NCBI GenBank assembly: GCA_041397825.1
Contig: JAWKVX010000002.1
Coordinates: 1,054,001-1,118,000 of the forward strand
From: JANNSX01 sp041397825
Lineage (GTDB): Bacteria > Pseudomonadota > Alphaproteobacteria > Rhizobiales > Hyphomicrobiaceae
Length of the DNA: 64,000 nucleotides
Direction: 5' to 3'
The translations under genes were made by a program, and so were the position numbers. The notes under the pieces are model-generated. The model searched no databases. It saw nothing but the letters and a program-made list of their open reading frames with translations, and was not told the DNA's origin. Positions 1 through 7,511 of this stretch are shown here, one piece after another (the first letter of the stretch is position 1; the number at the start of each line of letters is the position of its first letter).

Positions 1-1
1 A

Positions 2-418
2 TCAGGAGGCCAGGCCCTCCGGCGGGCGGTCGGCCGACCACATTTTCTCGAGATTGTAGAAGTCTCGGACCTCGGGCCGGAAGACGTGCACCACCACGTC
101 GCCGACGTCGAGCAGCACCCAATCGCAGGTCGGCATGCCCTCGACTTTGACGCGGGCGTAGCCTTTTTCCTTGAGTGCTTTCTGTAACTGATCGGCGATC
201 GCCCCGACATGTCGCTGAGAGCGTCCGGAGGCGATGATCATCGTGTCGGCGATCGACGATTTACCGATGAGGTCGATCGACACGATGTCCTCGGCTTTGG
301 CGTTCTCAAGCAACTCGAGAACAAGGCCACTGAGGGTGGCCGACGCGTCCCTGGCCGGGACGTAGGCGGCCTTGGGCGTACTCCGGCGAGCGCGCCCCGA
401 GAGTGTTTCAGTTGTCAG
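2..418 (-). CDS. rsfS: Ribosomal silencing factor RsfS, probable CTG start
   Basis: RsfS/Iojap-family protein. The family binds ribosomal protein uL14 on free 50S subunits and stops them joining 30S when nutrients are short. The sequence shows AKAEDIVSIDLIGKSSIAD, then SGRSQRHVGAIADQL and, near the C terminus, DWVLLDVGDVVVHVFRPEVR and EKMW, which span the whole family domain. The nearest ordinary start is TTG at 311-313, but it would remove the first helix (LSGLVLELLE) that family members carry. The frame stays open upstream to a stop at 434-436, and the only other start-like codon is CTG at 416-418, with AGGAAAGGA seven bases before it. I therefore take the CTG start (138 aa). It is the last gene of a leftward row after nadD, the usual alphaproteobacterial order. 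Function is near certain; the start is an inference. Confidence 0.88.
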   Translation of the reverse strand: MTTETLSGRARRSTPKAAYVPARDASATLSGLVLELLENAKAEDIVSIDLIGKSSIADTMIIASGRSQRHVGAIADQLQKALKEKGYARVKVEGMPTCDWVLLDVGDVVVHVFRPEVRDFYNLEKMWSADRPPEGLAS

Positions 419-425
419 GTGCTGA

Positions 426-434
426 TCCTTTCCT
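426..434 (-). promoter_or_regulatory. Shine-Dalgarno AGGAAAGGA for rsfS
   Basis: Purine-rich AGGAAAGGA on the minus strand, ending seven bases before the CTG at 416-418. It overlaps the upstream in-frame stop, and no ATG, GTG or TTG lies between it and codon 311-313. It is the main evidence for the unusual start. Confidence 0.5.
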
Positions 435-619
435 CACGTACCTGTCCAAGTCGGATTCTTGCGCCGGCCGCTCCTGCATTGCCTGACCGGTCCGGGAAGC
501 TTGAGCAAGTACACTGGCAATGCGACATCATTATATATGCGCCACCCTATTCGGTTCAACAACTTGTACCAGATGCTCTGAATTTGAGCTGAAGCTTGTG
601 ACGCAGAAAGACCAACGCG

Positions 620-1243
620 CTACCGGTGCCGCCGCCCGGATCGTTGTCGACGCAACTCTGTTGACGATAAACCCGACAAGGGGATCGAGAGGAAGGTCCA
701 GGCCGGCGGCGTAGCCGCCGCCAGCCGACGCGCGGCGCACTCAGGCCATTGCTGGCGGCGGAAAGTGGAGGCAGCTGGCGAGGCGAGGCCCTTGAGACGC
801 CATCCGGGGCGGTCCAGCACCGCCACGGGCATATTGGCAAAGATCGCTCGCCATCGCCGCCAGCGGTGAACCTGGGCGAGATTGTCGGCACCCATCAACC
901 AAACTAGGTGCGCACGCGGGTTGCGTCGCGTCAGATAGCGCAGAGCCTCTGCGGTATAGGCGGTGCCGAGCCCCGCCTCGAAGCCCGTTACGACGATGCC
1001 GGGATGCGCGGAGACGTCGATCGCCTGCCGAATGCGCTCTGCAAGCGGGGGAAGATCCCGATGACTCTTCAACGGGTTGCCGGGAGAGACCATCCACCAG
1101 ACCTGGTCGAGACCGAGCCTGCGGATGGCCTCGACGCTGACATGCCGGTGGCCGGCATGGGGCGGATTGAAGCTGCCGCCCAAGAGCCCGATGCGCATGC
1201 CGGGCTCGACATGCGGTAGGGGCACAAGCGGTTGTCGAGACAT
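620..1243 (-). CDS. nadD: Nicotinate-nucleotide adenylyltransferase NadD
   Basis: Cytoplasmic enzyme of NAD synthesis that transfers AMP from ATP to nicotinate mononucleotide. The nucleotidyltransferase motif GGSFNPPHAGH is at residues 22-32, with both catalytic histidines, and the second ATP-site motif SSTEL is at about 193-197. MGADN and WRRW are other NadD hallmarks. Length 207 aa is normal for the family. I chose the ATG at 1241-1243; a GTG at 1283-1285 in the same frame would overlap the upstream gene by about 40 bases and adds only non-conserved residues. The start lies immediately after the GFA-domain gene, so the two are probably co-transcribed, and rsfS follows downstream. Confidence 0.95.
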   Translation of the reverse strand: MSRQPLVPLPHVEPGMRIGLLGGSFNPPHAGHRHVSVEAIRRLGLDQVWWMVSPGNPLKSHRDLPPLAERIRQAIDVSAHPGIVVTGFEAGLGTAYTAEALRYLTRRNPRAHLVWLMGADNLAQVHRWRRWRAIFANMPVAVLDRPGWRLKGLASPAASTFRRQQWPECAARRLAAATPPAWTFLSIPLSGLSSTELRRQRSGRRHR

Positions 1244-1245
1244 TC

Positions 1246-1683
1246 TCAGCTTGTCCCTGCCGGCGGTTTCGGCATGGCGCTCCACTGTGCCTCTTGTGGC
1301 AGGCCGTCGAGGATGTCGTAGTAGTCGGACTTGTCCGCCACGAAGATGTGGTGATCGAGTTTCAAACCGGTCGGCGGATCGAGCGTGCCGGCCATGATGG
1401 AGATGCGGGTTGCGTCATTCGGTTTCCAGAACAGGCTCGAGCCGCAGTTCCGGCAGAAGCCTCGCTTGGCGATTTCGGAGGCCGAATACCAGCCGAGCGA
1501 GGCGTCTCCGGACACGAGGCGGAAGCGATCGGCCGCCACCGAGGTTGCCATGACGAAGGCGCCTGTCCACTGCGCACACTGGCGGCAATGGCAGACACTG
1601 ACCGGGCGGAAGGGGGCGTCGGCCTCGTAGCGGACTGCGCCGCAGAGGCAGCGGCCGGTCAACGTCTTGGGCATCTCGCTCAT
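1246..1683 (-). CDS. GFA/CENP-V domain zinc protein
   Basis: A 145-residue protein of the GFA (glutathione-dependent formaldehyde-activating enzyme-like) fold. The zinc ligands are visible: C12-x-C14, then C31, C33 and C36 in the CHCRQC block, and C77/C80 in FCRNCGSSLFW. The end HHIFVADKSDYYDI is also typical. Family members are beta-rich zinc proteins; a few bind S-hydroxymethylglutathione, but the biochemical role of most is unknown, so I assign only the family. It lies between proA (13-base gap) and nadD (adjacent), a place where most relatives have nothing, which suggests a late insertion into the operon. It is probably co-expressed with its neighbours. Confidence 0.9.
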   Translation of the reverse strand: MSEMPKTLTGRCLCGAVRYEADAPFRPVSVCHCRQCAQWTGAFVMATSVAADRFRLVSGDASLGWYSASEIAKRGFCRNCGSSLFWKPNDATRISIMAGTLDPPTGLKLDHHIFVADKSDYYDILDGLPQEAQWSAMPKPPAGTS

Positions 1684-1696
1684 GGCGCGTCTCTCC

Positions 1697-2980
1697 TCAC
1701 GGCCGGGTCTGTCCGCTGCCGCGGACCTTGTACTTGAAGCTCGTCAGCTGCTCGACGCCGACGGGGCCGCGCGCATGCATGCGGCCGGTGGCGATGCCGA
1801 TCTCGGCGCCCATGCCGAACTCGCCGCCATCGGCGAACTGGGTCGACGCATTCCAAAGCACGATTGCTGAATCGACCTCGGACAGGAACTGCTCCGCCGC
1901 CGCCCGATCCTCGGTGACGATGCATTCGGTATGCTCCGAGCCGTATCTGGCAATGTGCGCGATGGCTCCTTGCACGCCGTCGACGGTACCGGCCGCGATG
2001 ATGGCATCGAGATACTCCGTCGACCAGTCGGCCTCGCTTGCGGGAGTGACGCGCGGATCGGCGGCTTGGACGGCTGGATCGCCGCGGACGGCGCAGCCCG
2101 CATCGGCGAGCGCTCCGATCAAGGCCGGCAGGACATCCGGCGCCGCTGCCCGATCGACCAGAAGCGTCTCGGCCGCCCCGCAGATGCCGGTCCGGCGCAG
2201 CTTGGCGTTGACGACGATACGTTTCGCCATCTCGAGGTCGGCCGCCTTGTCGACGTAGACGTGGCAGATGCCTTCGAGATGCGCGAACACCGGCACCCGG
2301 GCCTCGCTCTGCACGCGGGCGACGAGGGTCTTGCCGCCGCGCGGAACGACGACGTCGATCGAGCCCTCGAGTCCTGTCAGCATCAGACCGACCGCCTCCC
2401 GGTCGGGAAACGGCACGAGCTGGATGGCGGCTTCAGGCAGCCCGGCCGCATCGAGGCCTTCGACGAGGGCGGCGTGCAGGGCGAGTGCGGACTGCAGGCT
2501 GTCGGAACCGGCGCGCAGGATCGCGGCATTGCCGGCCTTGAGGCAGAGGCCGCCGGCATCGGTCGTCACGTTCGGCCGGCTTTCGAAGATGATGCCGACG
2601 ACGCCCAGAGGGGTGGCGACGCGCTCGATGGCGAGCCCGTTGGGCCGCGTCCAAGCGGCCAGAACGCGACCGACAGGATCCGGGAGGGCCGCAATGTCTC
2701 GCAGTGCCACCGCTATGTCCGAGATGCGGCTGGCCGTCAGCGTCAGCCGGTCGACGAAGGCCGTCGGCCGTCCTGCCGCCCGGGCCGCCCCGACATCGAT
2801 CGCATTGGCGGCGAGAATCGCCTCGGTCCGGCGCAGCACGGCATCGGCCGCCGCCTCGATCGCGCGGTTCTTCCGGGCGGATGTCGCGAGCGCGAGCTGG
2901 CGCTGGGCGGCGCGCGCGGCCCGGCCCATGGCAAGAAGGGCTGGTGTCAGGCTCATTCGGCTCGCTGTTGCGGTCGACAC
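1697..2980 (-). CDS. proA: Gamma-glutamyl phosphate reductase ProA
   Basis: Second enzyme of proline synthesis: NADPH-dependent reduction of gamma-glutamyl phosphate to glutamate-5-semialdehyde. At 427 aa it spans the whole aldehyde-dehydrogenase-type family. Visible hallmarks are IFESRPNVTTDAGGLCLKAG, VPRGGKTLV and the active-site cysteine in HLEGICHVYVD, with the C-terminal MGAEIGIATGRMHARGPVG. Two starts are possible: GTG at 2978-2980 with AAGGA about ten bases upstream (used here), or ATG at 2954-2956 giving 419 aa. Its usual partner proB (glutamate 5-kinase) is not upstream; a ClC channel gene is there instead, so proB must be elsewhere. nadD and rsfS follow after the GFA gene. Confidence 0.95.
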   Translation of the reverse strand: MSTATASRMSLTPALLAMGRAARAAQRQLALATSARKNRAIEAAADAVLRRTEAILAANAIDVGAARAAGRPTAFVDRLTLTASRISDIAVALRDIAALPDPVGRVLAAWTRPNGLAIERVATPLGVVGIIFESRPNVTTDAGGLCLKAGNAAILRAGSDSLQSALALHAALVEGLDAAGLPEAAIQLVPFPDREAVGLMLTGLEGSIDVVVPRGGKTLVARVQSEARVPVFAHLEGICHVYVDKAADLEMAKRIVVNAKLRRTGICGAAETLLVDRAAAPDVLPALIGALADAGCAVRGDPAVQAADPRVTPASEADWSTEYLDAIIAAGTVDGVQGAIAHIARYGSEHTECIVTEDRAAAEQFLSEVDSAIVLWNASTQFADGGEFGMGAEIGIATGRMHARGPVGVEQLTSFKYKVRGSGQTRP

Positions 2981-3098
2981 TCGGTGGGTATCCTTGATCT
3001 CAGAGCTTTAGGTCTGGCCGACGGCTCGAGGCGCGTCAATGGCGGGTTGGCGCCAAGGTAAGGGTCGGCACCGTCTGCGGGCGTGCCGTTGCTCGAGC

Positions 3099-4718
3099 CT
3101 ACCGGTGCGCCTCGACGCTCCAGGCGATCAACTCCTTGTTGAAGTGCGCCATGGCCCCGACTTGGCTTGCCCAGCCGACGATGGAGCTGCGGTCCTCGGG
3201 GGTGACCACGGGAACTCGCTCAGAGCCCGAGAGATCGAGGATGCGCAAGGCGGCCTCCAGGGTGTCGTCAGCGCGAACGGCCCGCGTCCGATCGGCTTCG
3301 GGAAGCGGTACCGGCGCACCGTCGATACGTTGCATGAAATCGCTGACCCGGATCGCCTTCATCAACTCGCGATGCGGCCCTTCGTGCAGGAGAACGCCGC
3401 GGCCCTCGAGTTGTGCCTGGAAGAAGGAGCGGCCGAGCACGGCGTTGGCGAGGCCATTGCCGATGGCGACCGTCAAGAGGAGTGCAAGGCTCAGCGCGAA
3501 ACCTCCGGTCAGCTCGAACACCATGATGGTCGTCGAAATCGGCGCCCCGAGCACGGCGGCGGCGACCGCGCCCATGCCGAGAATGGCGTAGAGCCCGTCG
3601 CTCGAGACGATTTCCGGAAACAGGCTGTCGGCGCCGAGGCCAAAGGCGCCGCCAGCCATGGCGCCGAGGTAGAGCGTCGGCGAGAACACGCCGCCGCCGA
3701 ATCGAGAGGCGAGGGCAATCGCCGTCGCCGCGATCTTGGCGAGCAGGAGCACGAGCATCATCAGCACCGGGATCTGGCTCTTGAGGGCCGCGTCGGTCGT
3801 GTCGTAGCCGACGCCGAGCACCTCCGGAAACCAGATGGCCATGGCGCCGATCAGGAGGCCACCGACGGCCGGACGGGCGACGAGCGGCATGTCGATATTG
3901 CGCGCCAGCCAATCGGCCGCGAGCACGGCGAGTTGAAACGTGATAGCGACGGCGGCGGCCACGATGCCGAGCAGCATGAAGGCCGGCACCTCGAGATAGG
4001 AGGCGATCTCGTAGGGCGGGACGGTGAAGGCCGCGACGTTGCCGAACCAGGCCTGCGAGAGGATGGTCGCCATCACTGAGGACAGCACGAGCGGCACGAA
4101 GCTTGTCAGCGAGAAATGTCCGAGGATGACCTCCTGGGCGAACAGAACGCCCGCGATCGGCGTGTTGAACGAGGCGGCGACGGCGCCCGCGACGCCGGAA
4201 GCGAGCAGGACCCGGCGTGCCGCATTGGGGAGCTTCAGCCGATTGCAGGCCGCGGCGGCGATGCTGGCACCCAGATGGACGATCGGGCCTTCCCGGCCGG
4301 CACTCGCGCCGCAGCCGAGCGACAGGGCACTCGCCACGCCATTGAGCAGTCCCTGCCCGAGGCTGAGATTGCGGCCAGCATTGAGGCGCGTCTCGATCAC
4401 ATCCGAGACGGCGGCGGTCCGTTTGGCGACAAAGAGGTGCTGCAGCATCAGCCCGACGAAAAGGCCGCCGATCGCCGGCGCGATGAGGACCACCCACCAC
4501 GGTTGCGAGCGGGCAGCCTCTGCAACATTTTCCGACACGCTCCGGAGCCAGGGCCACTGGAACAAGCCAATGGCGAGCCGGAACAGGATCGCGGCGCCGC
4601 CGGTGGCGAGCCCGATCATGAGGGCGAGCAGCCAGACGAGGAGCTGCCGCCGATCGTGGAACACCTTCAGATTAGGAAGCGTCCAGCGCTTCAGGGCGTC
4701 GAGGAGCGAGAAGGACAT
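3099..4718 (-). CDS. ClC-family chloride channel/transporter with C-terminal CBS region
   Basis: Inner-membrane anion channel or exchanger of the ClC family, 539 aa. The conserved GREGPIVHLG (residues 141-150, gating Glu143) and GGGVFSPTLYLGAMAGG, the second selectivity block, are present, with about a dozen hydrophobic helices between. A canonical GSGIP is not visible; TAAVSDVIE stands where it would align. At the internal proton-transfer site of Cl-/H+ exchangers the sequence reads LFAQEVILG, placing Val197 where exchangers usually have Glu, as in true chloride channels. After the membrane part the last about 70 residues (DDTLEAALRILDLSGSERVP) look like one CBS module. It is flanked by prmA and proA with gaps of about 120 bases, so it may have its own promoter. 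Confidence 0.93.
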   Translation of the reverse strand: MSFSLLDALKRWTLPNLKVFHDRRQLLVWLLALMIGLATGGAAILFRLAIGLFQWPWLRSVSENVAEAARSQPWWVVLIAPAIGGLFVGLMLQHLFVAKRTAAVSDVIETRLNAGRNLSLGQGLLNGVASALSLGCGASAGREGPIVHLGASIAAAACNRLKLPNAARRVLLASGVAGAVAASFNTPIAGVLFAQEVILGHFSLTSFVPLVLSSVMATILSQAWFGNVAAFTVPPYEIASYLEVPAFMLLGIVAAAVAITFQLAVLAADWLARNIDMPLVARPAVGGLLIGAMAIWFPEVLGVGYDTTDAALKSQIPVLMMLVLLLAKIAATAIALASRFGGGVFSPTLYLGAMAGGAFGLGADSLFPEIVSSDGLYAILGMGAVAAAVLGAPISTTIMVFELTGGFALSLALLLTVAIGNGLANAVLGRSFFQAQLEGRGVLLHEGPHRELMKAIRVSDFMQRIDGAPVPLPEADRTRAVRADDTLEAALRILDLSGSERVPVVTPEDRSSIVGWASQVGAMAHFNKELIAWSVEAHR

Positions 4719-4838
4719 GGGCGCGGTCGTGAGGCTCCAGGCGACGCCCGGCTCGGTTCTGAACGATGGCTCCGGGCGAGTTCACCCGTATCCGTCGGTG
4801 CCGTCAAGGCTTCCTGCGCGGCTCCGGCAATCAACCGC

Positions 4839-5735
4839 TCACCCCACCGCCATCGTCATCCACTCGCCGATCGGCCAGGTCTCGAGCAGCCGCAAGCCCT
4901 CGCGCTCGTAGGCGGCGAGCACCGTCCCCTGTTGCGTGGCGAGCAGGCCCGACAACACGATCCGGCCACCCGGAGCGAGCGCGCGTTTCAGATCCGGCGC
5001 CAGCGCGACGAGCGGCTCGGCGAGGATGTTCGCCAGGATGAGGTCGAACACGGCCGGCGACACCAGTTCGGGATGCGCGAGACCCTCGGCCGCAAGGCAT
5101 CGGATGCCGCTGACGACACCGTTGATCGCTGCATTCTCAGCGGCGATGCGGACGGACTCTGGGTCGATGTCAGTGGCAAGGATCACGGCATCCGCCGACA
5201 GCTTCGCTGCGGCGATGGCGAGGATGCCGGAGCCGGTACCGAGGTCGAGGATGCGCTGCGCCGGGCCGCCGGACATGAGCTGGCCGATGGCCGCAAGGCA
5301 TCCCTGGGTGGTGGCGTGATGGGCCGTGCCGAAGGCGCCGCCCGCCTCGATCTCGATGGCATGGGGATGGCCTGCCGCTGCCGTGCGGTCGTGCGGGCCG
5401 TGCACGAGAAAGGGACCGGCGGCGACCGGTTTCAGGGTGGCCTCGACATGGGCCACCCAGTTCTGTTCCTGGACGGGCTCGATGGCCGGCGGGCTGAGCA
5501 GCGGGATGCCCTCCGTCATCGACGCGATACGCGCCGGATCGATCGGGGCTTCGAACAGAGCCTCGACCTGCCAGCCCCCCGTCGGCGCCAGGAATCGGCT
5601 GGTTGCGAGCGGCGGCTCGTGATCGAGGGCGGCGAGGCGCGCCTCGAGGGTCAGGGCGCCTTCGGCATCGGTCAGGAGCGTGATCTTGTCGAGGGCCACG
5701 TCGGTCCATCCGGTGAACGGGCCCGAACGGGCCAT
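4839..5735 (-). CDS. prmA: Ribosomal protein L11 methyltransferase PrmA
   Basis: SAM-dependent methyltransferase that methylates ribosomal protein uL11. The N-terminal about 100 residues are the variable substrate-recognition part. The family block GAFGTAHHATT is at 133-143, and the SAM-binding motif I DLGTGSG at 164-170. LILANILAEPLVALAP near 225 takes the place of the N/DPPxN motif of other methyltransferases, as is usual for PrmA. Length 298 aa is normal. The ATG at 5733-5735 is the first good start. It stands between the DUF3754-like gene and the ClC gene on the same strand. Confidence 0.93.
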   Translation of the reverse strand: MARSGPFTGWTDVALDKITLLTDAEGALTLEARLAALDHEPPLATSRFLAPTGGWQVEALFEAPIDPARIASMTEGIPLLSPPAIEPVQEQNWVAHVEATLKPVAAGPFLVHGPHDRTAAAGHPHAIEIEAGGAFGTAHHATTQGCLAAIGQLMSGGPAQRILDLGTGSGILAIAAAKLSADAVILATDIDPESVRIAAENAAINGVVSGIRCLAAEGLAHPELVSPAVFDLILANILAEPLVALAPDLKRALAPGGRIVLSGLLATQQGTVLAAYEREGLRLLETWPIGEWMTMAVG

Positions 5736-5809
5736 GAGGCCCCGCCCTAGCCGGTTTCCGGTGGGCTGGAAAGGGCGCTCATCGGCGCGGCCTCCGGGAC
5801 AGGGGGGCG

Positions 5810-7276
5810 CTACCGGCCCTCGGCGAGCAGCGAGCGATCCTCGCCCTTGGGGTCGAGATAGCCGTCCCAGGCCTGGTCGAGATGCGCCGAACCCTCCTCG
5901 GGGGACATGGCCTTCAACCGCCCCGACGCCTCGCGCCGGACGATGCCATCGGCCATCAGCCGCGACAAGGCATCGTCGACATCGAAATCGACGGCCACTC
6001 CAAACTCGTCGGCCAGGAATTGCTCGATCGCCAGCTTGACCTCGCCGATCTCGCTCTCGAGCACGTTCTCGCGCGAGAGCAGCGTATAGACCAGCATCTC
6101 CTCCTTGAGATCCTCCTCCTCGGCGCGGCCCGCCAGCAAGGCAATGGCGCCGCGGTTGTCGGCCAGCGTATGGAAGTAGAGGTTTTGTGCCAGGATCATC
6201 AGATAGGCGCGCCGCTGGTTGAGCACGTTCGAGGCCTGGCGGAAGGCGAAGCCGCCGAGCGTCAGCGCCGCCATGCCGAGCGTCACCGGATTGGTGGCGG
6301 CGAGAATCTTGGTGGCGACGCCGGCGATCGTCGCGACCGTTCCGCCGCCGGCCGTCATGCTGAGTGTCAGCTTGTCCTTCAGGCGGAACTTCACGCGCGT
6401 CGTCGGGAAGAGCATCTCGAGATCGTCACGTGGAATCGATTTGAACAGCTTGATGTGGATCTGGTCGCTGGTGAGCTCGGCCGGCAGCATGCCGCGCTTT
6501 TTCTTGAGGAGCTTGCCGGCTTCCTTGGCGTCGAGGCCATGCTTGGCCATCAGCTCCCGGGTCCGCTCCTCCTCCGGTTTGAGCTTCAGAAGCACGAAGA
6601 GCCGCTGATAGATTGGGAACTCGATCTCGGTGTGGCCGAGATAGGCCTTGTTGAGCGCCCGCCGCTTGCGGGTCTTCGTCGTGGCGCCGCGCCAGAAGAC
6701 GATGCACTCCTCGTACTCGTCGAAATCGACGTCGAGATCGAGCTGGTAGACGGATTCCTTCGTCAGCAGCTCGCGGAGCCGTGTCCGCGGCACCTCGGTG
6801 TAGTTGGCCTGGACGAGGAGCCTGCGTACCAGCTCGAGGAGCCGGCTTTTCATCATCTGCCGCTCTGAGACCGAGAACTCGCGCCGCTCGAGCACGTCCG
6901 TCTCGGGGCTGAACGGCTGATAGGCGTCCTCGATGGCCTCGAGGCGCTCCTTGTAGGTGATGTGCCGCCATGCGGCGAGATAGCGGAAGAAGCGGGCTGC
7001 CGCCTCGGCCTCGCGGCCGGGCCAGAGCCCCGGTCGCGTCATGCGCCTCAGGATCTCCTGGCGAGAGACGGGGATGAACTTCTCGGTCGGAGGCGGATGG
7101 GAGCGGGCTTCGGCCATCGATTGGGCGGCGGCCTCGGCCTCCTGCACCTCGAGCTCGGCCTGCAGCGCCGCAACCGTGTCGACGACCTGCTCGTCCTCGG
7201 GTTGGGACGGCAGCGTCTCCGAAGGCGTATCCGGCCCGGGCTCCTCAGGTCTGGCGGTTCCGGCCGGCGGCGACAT
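5810..7276 (-). CDS. DUF3754/TMEM143-like membrane-associated protein
   Basis: A 488-residue protein that I place in the DUF3754 (TMEM143-like) family from blocks such as FFRYLAAWRHITYKERLEAI, DAYQPFSPETD, YEECIVFWRG and FKSIPRDDLEMLFP. The first about 75 residues are acidic and Pro/Glu-rich, with no signal peptide. A single hydrophobic region, GGTVATIAGVATKILAATNP followed by VTLGMAALTLGGFAF (about residues 310-345), probably makes one or two membrane segments. The C-terminal part (ESEIGEVKLAIEQFLADEFG, DVDDALSRLMADG) looks like a small winged-helix-like domain. The biochemical function of the family is unknown. It is divergent from the caspase-like gene and lies upstream of prmA. Confidence 0.7.
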   Translation of the reverse strand: MSPPAGTARPEEPGPDTPSETLPSQPEDEQVVDTVAALQAELEVQEAEAAAQSMAEARSHPPPTEKFIPVSRQEILRRMTRPGLWPGREAEAAARFFRYLAAWRHITYKERLEAIEDAYQPFSPETDVLERREFSVSERQMMKSRLLELVRRLLVQANYTEVPRTRLRELLTKESVYQLDLDVDFDEYEECIVFWRGATTKTRKRRALNKAYLGHTEIEFPIYQRLFVLLKLKPEEERTRELMAKHGLDAKEAGKLLKKKRGMLPAELTSDQIHIKLFKSIPRDDLEMLFPTTRVKFRLKDKLTLSMTAGGGTVATIAGVATKILAATNPVTLGMAALTLGGFAFRQASNVLNQRRAYLMILAQNLYFHTLADNRGAIALLAGRAEEEDLKEEMLVYTLLSRENVLESEIGEVKLAIEQFLADEFGVAVDFDVDDALSRLMADGIVRREASGRLKAMSPEEGSAHLDQAWDGYLDPKGEDRSLLAEGR

Positions 7277-7511
7277 CGACAGGCTCCCTCTCAGTCAGGT
7301 CTACGCCACCCGAAGCGGCAGCAACTATGTATACGCAAGTCCGGTACGCCTCCTTTCTAGGGCCGATCAACCGGAGCTGTCGAGCAACAGCATGGTGCGA
7401 CGGCGAATTAATGACCAATTGGCCCAATGGGTGTTCCCTACGGCATTGCATGCGGTATGGTGTGCACTATCTGTGCCCCATCGGCTTACGCTTTCAGGGG
7501 AGGAGGCGACT

